The notes beneath the pieces are model-generated. The model did no database searches and was not told the DNA's origin. It worked only from the letters and a program-made list of their open reading frames with translations. Below, piece after piece: positions 1-6,241 of a stretch of 12,134 nt of DNA. Position numbers and translations under genes: made by a program. Source of the stretch: Bacillota bacterium (GTDB lineage Bacteria; Bacillota; Clostridia; Acetivibrionales; DSM-1351); the NCBI GenBank assembly GCA_023392075.1, contig JAEVZU010000102.1, forward strand, positions 1 to 12,134, written 5' to 3'. The stretch's first letter is position 1. Each line of letters begins with the position of its first letter.

Positions 1-23
1 GAAAACAATAGGGGGTGCCTTGC

Positions 24-506
24 TTGATAGATATACTATTTTCAGCAATCTTTGATGGGCTAAATAACTTATTCCTCATGCTGGGCTACGTTTCAAATGT
101 TAATTCCTTCCCTCAGCCTTTAAACTCCGAGGAGGAACAGCACTACGTCGAGGCATACAGAAATGGAAATGAGGAAGCAAGAAATATTCTGATTGAGAGA
201 AACTTAAGGCTTGTTGCGCATATCGTTAAAAAATACGGCTCGTGCGGAAGTGACAGCGATGACCTTATCTCAATAGGTACTATCGGTTTGATTAAAGCAA
301 TATCCACATTCAACATGGACAAAGGAACAAGACTGGCTACTTATGCGGCCAGGTGTATAGAAAATGCAATTACCCCGTTACGGAAACGAAACACTGTTCC
401 AATAACAGGTAATTGCACTATCCTAAGCTATATTGGCGTTCTCCGGGCTTTTATTATCAAATGTAAAATTCGGTGTTATCCTTTTGTTTCATTTCAAATT
501 CTGTAA
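24..506 (+). CDS. sigK: Sigma-K, N-terminal part, interrupted by a skin-type element
   Basis: This is the 5' part of the late mother-cell sporulation sigma factor. The translation follows Bacillus SigK: a hydrophobic leader, then Y-V-S-N-V-N-S-F-P-Q-P-L, then region 2 with R-N-L-R-L-V-A-H-I-V-K-K-Y, D-L-I-S-I-G-T-I-G-L-I-K and T-Y-A-A-R-C-I-E-N. Homology stops at codon 113-114 (about position 364); the remaining residues up to the stop at 504-506 are element sequence read by accident. I prefer the TTG at 24 as start, because AGGGGGTG (10-17) lies 6 nt upstream; a GTG at 15 is in frame but would fall inside that site. With this start there are about 21 residues before G-Y-V, matching the cleaved pro-sequence of Bacillus pro-SigK. 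The promoter lies outside the window. Alone this fragment lacks region 4 and should not be a working sigma factor. Confidence 0.93.
   Translation: MIDILFSAIFDGLNNLFLMLGYVSNVNSFPQPLNSEEEQHYVEAYRNGNEEARNILIERNLRLVAHIVKKYGSCGSDSDDLISIGTIGLIKAISTFNMDKGTRLATYAARCIENAITPLRKRNTVPITGNCTILSYIGVLRAFIIKCKIRCYPFVSFQIL
355..366 (+). repeat. Left junction core of the skin element
   Basis: GTATAG-A-AAATG matches 8934-8945 in 11 of 12 positions. The left side is sigK coding sequence (half attB) and the right side is element (half attP). The attP arm CGGAAAC lies at 381-387, 16 bp to the right of the presumed central AA at 363-364. Confidence 0.85.
361..417 (-). terminator. Terminator-like hairpin closing the CooS/ABC operon, at the left junction
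   Basis: TGCAATTACC (365-374) and GGTAATTGCA (408-417) form a perfect 10-bp stem. Inside, GTTACGGAAAC (377-387) and GTTCCAATAAC (396-406) pair at 10 of 11 positions counting G-U pairs, around an 8-nt loop. Read on the minus strand the hairpin is followed by TTTTCTAT, so it can act as an intrinsic terminator about 40 nt downstream of the ATPase stop. It would keep operon transcripts from running antisense into the sigK 5' part. It overlaps the inferred attP half-site. Confidence 0.65.
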
Positions 507-1227
507 ATATTCTGTCTCTTATCTTTAGGAAGTCCTCACTGGTTCTGTCTCTTTTTCTAGCAAGGGGAACGGGTACGATACTTTTTATTTTACCGGGATT
601 AGGAGTCATGATTACAACCCTGTCAGCCAGGAATACAGCTTCATCTATATCGTGAGTAACAAAGATAATGGTTTTTTTCTGTTCCAGCCATATACTTGAG
701 ATCTCATCCTGCATTTTCATGCGTGTCAGCGCGTCTAAAGCTCCAAAGGGCTCATCCATAAAAATTATTTCAGGATCCACCGCCAGGGCACGGGCTATTG
801 CCACGCGCTGCTGCATACCGCCTGAAAGCTGGCTGGGATGACTTCTGCTGAATTCGGAAAGTCCGACCAGAGCTATATACCTATCGGCAATTTCCCGGCG
901 TTCCTTTTTGGCCAGCTTTTTGCTTTCCAACCCCAACTCAACATTTTTTTGCACCGTCCTCCAAGGCAGTAAACCATAATTCTGAAAAATTGTAACATTC
1001 TTTGTTGAGGGGGCGGTTACTTCATTTCCTGCAATTGATATCTTTCCTTCAGAAAGTTTATCAAAGCCTGCGATGGAATTAAGCAAAGTTGTTTTTCCGC
1101 AGCCGCTGGGGCCAAGCAGACAGATAAATTCACCTTTTTCAATTTGAAGTGAAACATGTTCCATTGCGCAAAAGGTTTTTTTGTTCTGAATATAATTTTT
1201 TGACACATCTTCAATATTTATATACAA
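457..1227 (-). CDS. ABC transporter ATPase, SsuB/TauB/NrtD (NitT/TauT) family
   Basis: This is a 256-aa cytoplasmic ATPase that should drive import together with the adjacent permease and binding protein. Visible motifs: Walker A G-P-S-G-C-G-K-T-T (residues 39-47), Q-loop Q82, signature L-S-G-G-M (134-138), Walker B I-I-F-M-D-E-P (154-160) and switch His192 in V-T-H-D. The segment N-Y-G-L-L-P-W after the Q-loop and M-T-P-N-P-G-K near the C-terminus are typical of nitrate/sulfonate/taurine-type ATPases. Start is TTG at 1227, supported by a G-rich site (AAAGGGGGG) 7 nt upstream; only 2 nt separate it from the permease stop, indicating translational coupling. The 3' end lies opposite the spurious tail of the sigK N-terminal frame. 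The substrate cannot be read from the ATPase. Confidence 0.93.
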   Translation of the reverse strand: MYINIEDVSKNYIQNKKTFCAMEHVSLQIEKGEFICLLGPSGCGKTTLLNSIAGFDKLSEGKISIAGNEVTAPSTKNVTIFQNYGLLPWRTVQKNVELGLESKKLAKKERREIADRYIALVGLSEFSRSHPSQLSGGMQQRVAIARALAVDPEIIFMDEPFGALDALTRMKMQDEISSIWLEQKKTIIFVTHDIDEAVFLADRVVIMTPNPGKIKSIVPVPLARKRDRTSEDFLKIRDRIFTEFEMKQKDNTEFYI

Positions 1228-1229
1228 AC

Positions 1230-1997
1230 TTAAGCCCCCCTTTCATTTGGAACAAAACCGGATATCTTCAGAAGCTTTTTCTCTGCCAGCCCAATCAGAC
1301 TGTCAAGAATAAGCCCGATGACTCCTATACTCAATATGCTTGCAAGGAGCATGTCGGCACGCAGATTATTTCTTGCGTCAATTATCATAAATCCCAGGCC
1401 GGTCTGGGAACCTACCATTTCTCCGGCAACCAGGAACACCCACGCCGTACCTAAAGCTAAATGCAATCCGGTGGCTATAAAGGGGAAGGCAGAGGGCAGA
1501 ACTATTTTGAACAGTGTTTGAAACTGGTTAAGTCCGAAATTTTTAGCAACCTTGATGTAAGTCTGATCCACTTTACCGACTGCAGAAATAGTTGTAAGTA
1601 ATATGGGAAAGAATGCTGCGATAAAAATGATAACCATAGCCGGGAGATCTCCGATACCGAACCACAATACGACGAATGGAAGCCAGGCTATAGGTGAAAT
1701 AGGCCTGATAAGCTGCACAACAGGATTTACGAAATTCCAGAGTTTCCGGAACCAGCCCAGAAACATACCAATAATGATTCCTGAAACAGCTGCAATACTG
1801 TAGCCGATTGCAAACCGGTACAGGCTATCCTTGATGCCAGCTGTCAAAGTACCCGATTCTATTAGCTCTTTAAATCCCTGCATCACTTTCAGCGGAGACG
1901 GAAAAAGTGACTCGTTCCAGCTACCAAAGGACACAGCCAGCTGCCATATGGAAATAAGTACGATAAAGGATACTATTATATGAAATACTTTTTTCAC
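1230..1997 (-). CDS. ABC transporter permease, SsuC/TauC (NitT/TauT) family
   Basis: This is a 255-aa integral membrane protein with about six hydrophobic segments, including an N-terminal one (V-F-H-I-I-V-S-F-I-V-L-I-S-I-W). The conserved coupling (EAA) loop is seen in K-V-A-K-N-F-G-L-N-Q-F-Q-T-L-F-K-I-V-L-P, followed by P-F-I-A-T-G-L and L-V-A-G-E-M, as usual for SsuC/TauC permeases. The frame is open to 2033, but I place the start at GTG 1997 because GGAGG (2003-2007) lies 5 nt before it and the extra residues upstream do not look like the family. It is third in the minus-strand operon. A 114-nt gap separates it from the binding-protein gene; I see no clear terminator or promoter there. 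Confidence 0.92.
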   Translation of the reverse strand: MKKVFHIIVSFIVLISIWQLAVSFGSWNESLFPSPLKVMQGFKELIESGTLTAGIKDSLYRFAIGYSIAAVSGIIIGMFLGWFRKLWNFVNPVVQLIRPISPIAWLPFVVLWFGIGDLPAMVIIFIAAFFPILLTTISAVGKVDQTYIKVAKNFGLNQFQTLFKIVLPSAFPFIATGLHLALGTAWVFLVAGEMVGSQTGLGFMIIDARNNLRADMLLASILSIGVIGLILDSLIGLAEKKLLKISGFVPNERGA

Positions 1998-2111
1998 ATT
2001 TACCTCCAGACCCAGATACCTGCTGCAAAGCATGATACCGTAAGCTTTATGTTAATTAAAGTTAAAGTTGTTAAAATACCAACGGCAACATCATGTAAAT
2101 AAGAGGGGTTC

Positions 2112-3140
2112 TTACTTCAGCAGGGAAGGATCAACAAAATCTTCAAAGGCTGGAGGTGTTTCGGAAATACCAAATTCAACCACCTTCTTACTTAAGTCAC
2201 CATAGGCTGCCTTGGTTATGGCCAGATCGTCATAGGATATCCATTTCATTGACAGATCCAATACTTTGTCATCAAGCTTCAAGTATTTTTTAGCGATTTC
2301 ATCTGTTTTTTCCTTGTTTGATCCGATAAACTTTCCTGCTTCACTGTAATTTGCAGCAACCTTCCGGGCAATCTCTTTATTGTTGTTTATAAAATTATCT
2401 GTAAATACAAGGGAGCAGCAGATTGAATCCTCCCAGAGTTCATTTGATTCAAACAGAACTTTTCCGGAATTGATTGCGACAGATTTGGCTCCAAAGGGTT
2501 CTGCCACAGAATAGCCGTCAATTTGACCTGAAGCCAGTGCAGCAGGCATTTCGGGAGGAGCAAGTTCAACAACCTTGACATCGCTGACACTCATACCTGC
2601 ATTTTTTAGCATCTGATTCAGCAGAATATTATGAGAAGATTGTCTGTGGGGGATAGCAAAGGTTTTACCTTTTAGATCCTTTACCGCATTGATTTTATTT
2701 GATACAACAACAACATTTCCGTCCTTATGGCCGAGGGCGACAGCTTTAAGGCCGATTCCCTGTTCACGGGCTTTCATTGCAAGCTCGATCAAAACAGATG
2801 CACCGTCAACATGCCCGGTGTTTAAAGCATCCATTAATTCAGGCCAGGAGCCGTATTTTACAAGCTCGATTTCATAATCGTTTCCGGCTTTATCCTGAAG
2901 TTCATTTTCAACAAAGACGGGTAAAGCGTGTGTTATAGGCAAATATGCAATTTTAACCGATTTTTTTTCCGATTTGTTGTCATTATCTTTACCGGAAGCT
3001 GTACTGGAGTTGGAGGAAACAGTTCCGGTGCTGGTTTGACCGGAGGGTGTTGGTGTACCGGTTGAGTTTCCGCAGGCGGCTGTTCCCCCGATAATACCCA
3101 GTATCATTGCGGCTGTAATTATTTTTTTTATTATTTTCAT
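2112..3140 (-). CDS. ABC transporter substrate-binding lipoprotein, NrtA/TauA (NMT1-like) family
   Basis: This is a 342-aa extracytoplasmic receptor. The signal peptide has charged residues (M-K-I-I-K-K), a hydrophobic core and a lipobox ending G-T-A-A-C, so Cys23 should be lipidated. A Ser/Thr/Gly-rich linker (about residues 24-60) follows. The binding domain starts at K-I-A-Y-L-P-I-T-H-A-L-P and contains G-S-W-P-E-L-M-D-A-L-N-T-G-H-V-D-G-A, F-A-I-P-H-R-Q-S-S-H-N and A-L-A-S-G-Q-I-D-G-Y-S-V-A-E-P-F, the last typical of nitrate, sulfonate, taurine and pyrimidine receptors. Start ATG 3140 has a good site (CAGGAGAG) upstream. Family members bind many small anions and other ligands, so the substrate is unknown; placement right after the CooS-like gene suggests it feeds or protects that enzyme. 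Confidence 0.92.
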   Translation of the reverse strand: MKIIKKIITAAMILGIIGGTAACGNSTGTPTPSGQTSTGTVSSNSSTASGKDNDNKSEKKSVKIAYLPITHALPVFVENELQDKAGNDYEIELVKYGSWPELMDALNTGHVDGASVLIELAMKAREQGIGLKAVALGHKDGNVVVVSNKINAVKDLKGKTFAIPHRQSSHNILLNQMLKNAGMSVSDVKVVELAPPEMPAALASGQIDGYSVAEPFGAKSVAINSGKVLFESNELWEDSICCSLVFTDNFINNNKEIARKVAANYSEAGKFIGSNKEKTDEIAKKYLKLDDKVLDLSMKWISYDDLAITKAAYGDLSKKVVEFGISETPPAFEDFVDPSLLK

Positions 3141-3194
3141 AAATTATCTCTCCTGTGATTCTTTTAATAATCGGCTGATTCTTTTACTAATTGA

Positions 3195-5216
3195 TTAATC
3201 CCAGCCAAGAGCTTTCCTCTGTTCCCTCAGGTCGGCAACGATCTGATTTGCCAGTTCTATATGGTTTACATCAACGACCATACTTGACCCTAATATTTCT
3301 TTTGTTCCGTTTTTCATAAATTCGGTTACGTTATCTGAACCCTGTGTAGGAGTATGAACACAATGATAAGAGTTCACGCCCAGCAGCCGGAAGCTCAGTG
3401 CTGCACAAATACCTTTTTCATTTGACCATTCGGGGCTGGCAAAAGCATAAGGCATATCCTTCATGTCAGCATCAACCGCTTCGGCTGCTGCTTTGAAAAG
3501 GGCGGAGGCTCTGGAGTTATCAAGACACTCTCCCATATGCCAGACCGGAGGCAGATCCTGAAGGAAGCTCCGCAGTTTTTCACCTGTTTGCTCCAATGCC
3601 CTGACTGAGCAGTAGCCCAGTTTCATCAAGGGAAAAGAGGCACAGCCGTTAGTCAATATGAGGACATTGTTTTTCAGCAATACTTCTGCCAGTTCAACGA
3701 CAGCTTTTTCATATACTATTCTTGGATTGTTACAACCCACAAGGTTGACAATACCAAGTATCTTTCCGCTCTTTAAGGCTTCAGCAACGGGTTTGACACC
3801 GCCGAAATGCTTGTTGATATATTCAACCGAGAAGCCTACCTCAGCCTCAATCTCATACTGTGGTATATGAACCGGTACTTCACGTCTGTTTGCAAAGCTT
3901 TCTATTGCCCGGTTCAGGATTTTTTTCGCAAGCTCCGAGGCTTGATCCAGATTTGAGTGATCATGGTCAAAACCATAGTGCTCGGCGCCGGGCAATCTTG
4001 CCGAATCATTTGTGGTGACGACCACTGTCTTGAAGCAATTTGCTACTTCCATGATTGTTGGGAACACATCCTGAACGTCTGCCACCCACAGGTCCAATGC
4101 TCCTGTTCCGACTACCATCTCAGCGCCGATGGCATTTGACAGTGGAATTACACCTCCGTATCTGTACATCGACGACAGCCCTGAACAGCAAATGCCGTAG
4201 AATTTAATCCCAAGGGCACCGTTAGCTTTTGCCAGCCTGTCAAACTCCTCGGTTTTCCCCAGCTTGACTATTTCGTTTATCAGAATTGGAGAGTGCCCAT
4301 GCAAAGCAATGTTCACATAGCCTTTTTCCAATGCACCTGTATTTACTCTGGAAGTACTTCTGTTTGGAAGTCCGAAAAGACTGTCCATTGCTATGGAGGA
4401 ACCCAGCACACTTGACCAGGCAAAAGCTACTCCGCTGCGGAGCATCTGTTTAATCAGATTCTTCCAATCGCCGTCATTGCCGGTGCTGGTTCTGTGAAGG
4501 CTTTCAAATACCTCGTGGTAAGGGCTTATGGGAAGAATGTCAAGTTCAGCCCAGGTTTTGATTCTCTCTTTGGCTGCAAAGGAGTGAAGAGTTTTATGGG
4601 GGCCCGGGACGGTCCTGGATAAATCCTCAAGGAGGATATCGGCAACTTCTCCTGCAAGTTTTTTTACCGTTTTATTTTCGGTAGCAAGTCCAAAGGTTTT
4701 GGCAACTGCCAGAATTTTTGTCTCACCTTCAATAGGAATGTTAATTTTTCCTTCAGAAGCATATTTCAAAGCCAGCATGCTTTCCCTTCCTCTGGCACCG
4801 TGGGCTGATATGCCTGCAACTACACTTCTGAGCAGATTACGGGCTACGATAACATCAGCATCGGCTCCGCAAACCCCCTTCGGACTTTTTTGTGTTATTT
4901 TACAGGGTCCCATGGTACAGTTTCTGCAGCACACACCGGCCAATCCGAAGCTGCACTGAGGCTTTTGTGCATCAAACCTGTCAAAGGTAGTTTCTATTCC
5001 CAACTGTTCCAGGTGTAAAAGCAGATCTCTCACAGCGGGATCCGGAGTCTGTTCCAGGACATCTTTTTTGGAGGCAAAGGTTTTTCTGTATTCTGAGACT
5101 GCCGCAGCATAATCATTGACGGCATTGTTGTGGTGGTGTTCATGAGTATCATGACCGAATTTAGTGTGATGGAGTCGTACATGGCTATTTATTCCATAGA
5201 TATCCAAAAGCAGCAC
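3195..5216 (-). CDS. CooS/CODH-family iron-sulfur protein with an altered C-cluster site
   Basis: This 673-aa protein has the anaerobic Ni-CODH catalytic-subunit fold. Cys88 and Cys96 match the D-cluster ligands; Cys97, Cys100, Cys105 and Cys116 match the B-cluster. Active-site ligands retained: a His in L-H-G-H-S-P (306/308), Cys343/344 (G-I-C-C), Cys495 (G-C-N-N-P), Cys525 (N-G-C-A-S), Cys564 (G-E-C-L-D) and Lys601. The Cys expected in V-A-D-V-Q-C is Asp383 (codon 4068-4070). Of the four-His proton relay only His139 remains (Arg142, Glu145 and Leu148 replace the others by position). Established knowledge: Carboxydothermus CooS-V, which lacks a canonical Cys, has an Fe-S-O hybrid cluster and no CO activity. 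I infer a similar non-CO redox enzyme; the name CODH is likely misleading. A His-rich stretch (H-D-T-H-E-H-H-H, 22-29) may bind metal. Start is GTG 5216, or TTG 5207, which has better spacing. It is first in the operon, 54 nt before the binding-protein gene. Confidence 0.88.
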   Translation of the reverse strand: MLLLDIYGINSHVRLHHTKFGHDTHEHHHNNAVNDYAAAVSEYRKTFASKKDVLEQTPDPAVRDLLLHLEQLGIETTFDRFDAQKPQCSFGLAGVCCRNCTMGPCKITQKSPKGVCGADADVIVARNLLRSVVAGISAHGARGRESMLALKYASEGKINIPIEGETKILAVAKTFGLATENKTVKKLAGEVADILLEDLSRTVPGPHKTLHSFAAKERIKTWAELDILPISPYHEVFESLHRTSTGNDGDWKNLIKQMLRSGVAFAWSSVLGSSIAMDSLFGLPNRSTSRVNTGALEKGYVNIALHGHSPILINEIVKLGKTEEFDRLAKANGALGIKFYGICCSGLSSMYRYGGVIPLSNAIGAEMVVGTGALDLWVADVQDVFPTIMEVANCFKTVVVTTNDSARLPGAEHYGFDHDHSNLDQASELAKKILNRAIESFANRREVPVHIPQYEIEAEVGFSVEYINKHFGGVKPVAEALKSGKILGIVNLVGCNNPRIVYEKAVVELAEVLLKNNVLILTNGCASFPLMKLGYCSVRALEQTGEKLRSFLQDLPPVWHMGECLDNSRASALFKAAAEAVDADMKDMPYAFASPEWSNEKGICAALSFRLLGVNSYHCVHTPTQGSDNVTEFMKNGTKEILGSSMVVDVNHIELANQIVADLREQRKALGWD

Positions 5217-5261
5217 TCACCCTTCATAGTATAGTAATCTTATAATTTTAGTATGTTTTAG

Positions 5262-5290
5262 ATTATAAAGTCTGCAGCCTGAATTGTCAA
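5262..5290 (-). promoter_or_regulatory. Sigma-A type promoter of the CooS/ABC operon
   Basis: On the minus strand, TTGACA (5290-5285) and TATAAT (5267-5262) are both perfect consensus boxes with a 17-nt spacer. Transcription should start near 5255, giving a leader of about 40 nt before the CooS start. This predicts strong vegetative expression unless repressed. Confidence 0.85.
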
Positions 5291-5305
5291 CTAATTTTAT
5301 TAGTT
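5289..5305. promoter_or_regulatory. Palindromic operator candidate at the operon promoter
   Basis: AACTAAT-TTT-ATTAGTT is a perfect 7-3-7 inverted repeat whose end overlaps the first two bases of the -35 box. That is a typical place for a repressor site, or for an activator touching polymerase. It does not match any operator I recognise. Confidence 0.5.
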
Positions 5306-5497
5306 TTCATATACAATTACTATGATTAATTTGTACGCCGGGATAATCGGCATAAGATATTAACTGCAAATTGAAGTCAAACCGGCACCCGGAATAAATT
5401 AACAACTGTATTCGAGTTTGTAGAATTTGTACTAGCCGCATTTTCATATATATTATGCAGGCAGTAATATAACTTTGATTTGCAGCATGCTACTCAT
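5306..5497. other. Intergenic region between the divergent cargo blocks
   Basis: I see no gene here. TTGTAC (5427-5432) and TATTAT (5451-5456), 18 nt apart, form a weak plus-strand promoter candidate that would read into the repeat cluster and the 67-aa gene. Nothing else stands out. Confidence 0.3.
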
Positions 5498-5796
5498 GGA
5501 GGTTAGTTTGAAAAATGCGAAGTTTGCATTTCGTGCATATATCGTACGCTTCGCATAACAAATAAGCCCAAGGCTTATTTGCGCATTTGAGCAATCAAGC
5601 GGCAGGCATATGCTTGTCTCATTACTATTTGTGTCGCCGGCGGTACCGGCGAAATGGAGGTTAGCTTGAAAGACTTCACTTGCGTTTATCTTCCAAACTA
5701 ACCTGTGAATTTATGGCCGTGCGAAATATCCAAAGTATTTGCCAATACCAAAGTATTTTTCAAATACTTGAAAGCGCACATGGCCAATTAACCTCC
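5498..5796. repeat. Hairpin-rich inverted/direct repeat cluster, about 300 bp
   Basis: A motif close to GGAGGTTAGTTTG occurs four times: forward at 5498-5510 and 5656-5668, reversed at 5693-5704 and 5784-5796. The outer pair matches at 11 of 13 positions like terminal inverted repeats; the inner pair (5658-5673 with 5689-5704) pairs at 14 of 16. Further perfect hairpins: CAAATAAGCC/GGCTTATTTG (5559-5568, 5572-5581), TCGCCGG/CCGGCGA (5634-5640, 5646-5652), AAGTATTT/AAATACTT (5751-5758, 5762-5769), and ATGCGAAG/CTTCGCAT (5515-5522, 5549-5556). No T-runs follow, so these are not ordinary terminators. It could be a MITE-like dispersed repeat, a structured RNA or a leader of the 67-aa gene. I see no target-site duplication. 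Confidence 0.6.
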
Positions 5797-5885
5797 TTTA
5801 TTCGCCGCACTGCGATAAAGGATATAGGTCTTCATTACATTTTGTGGCCGCAATACGGTTCAAAGCTATGGCTTAGGAGGTTAAA

Positions 5886-6089
5886 ATGATGAAAAAAACA
5901 TATACTTTACATGTTAATTATCCCAACTCCATTGAAGATACATATTCGTTCAGATGTTTACTGGGAACGGAATACCTGAAACTGATAAAGGATTACCTTA
6001 ACGGTTTGGATTTAAGCATAAGTAAAAAGAGAAAAATTATAGCATTGCTGAGTGCCCGGATCAAAACCAATGAACAATATATTATATAA
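5886..6089 (+). CDS. Small basic protein of unknown function, 67 aa
   Basis: I do not recognise this gene. AGGAGG (5875-5880) lies 5 nt before ATG 5886 and 8 nt before a second ATG at 5889, so translation is likely and either ATG may be used. The product has about eleven Lys/Arg against six Asp/Glu, with a basic patch S-K-K-R-K near residue 47, a hydrophobic/charged middle (Y-L-K-L-I-K-D-Y-L) and no membrane segment or signal. It is the only small unassigned gene in the element and lies on the recombinase strand. Large serine recombinases usually need a small accessory protein (recombination directionality factor) for excision, and such a protein is known for the Clostridioides difficile skin element, so that role is a reasonable guess and no more. 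An AT-rich inverted repeat (6081-6089, 6110-6118) spans its end. Confidence 0.7.
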   Translation: MMKKTYTLHVNYPNSIEDTYSFRCLLGTEYLKLIKDYLNGLDLSISKKRKIIALLSARIKTNEQYII

Positions 6090-6241
6090 TTTGAAAAAAA
6101 TCTCACTTTTTATATAATATAATTAGATAAGAATTACATGAATTTTAACTTGCATAACCAGTTAAATTAATTATTTTAATTAGTTTGGGATAGGTTGTAT
6201 TTTCTGTTAATTTGATTTTCATAAGGAAAGCGTGGTGCGGA
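6090..6241. other. AT-rich gap before the hydrolase
   Basis: I find no convincing consensus promoter. Loose candidates such as TTGGGA (from 6185) with TAATTT 17 nt later are too weak to call. Confidence 0.3.

Noticed and set aside
3156..3186. Direct repeat TGATTCTTTTA (3156-3166 and 3176-3186)
   Set aside because: Two short copies in an AT-rich gap with 20-nt period; no role is evident and chance is likely.
3195..5216. Annotation as a true CO dehydrogenase for CO oxidation or acetogenesis
   Set aside because: One C-cluster Cys is Asp, most of the His relay is absent, and no cooF, cooC, acetyl-CoA synthase or hydrogenase genes lie nearby.
5498..5796. CRISPR array
   Set aside because: The repeats occur in both orientations with uneven spacing and there are no regular spacers or cas genes.
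5680..5889. Open frame of 69 codons starting at TTG and overlapping the 67-aa start
   Set aside because: It consists of the repeat cluster, has no well-placed ribosome site, and its translation looks random.
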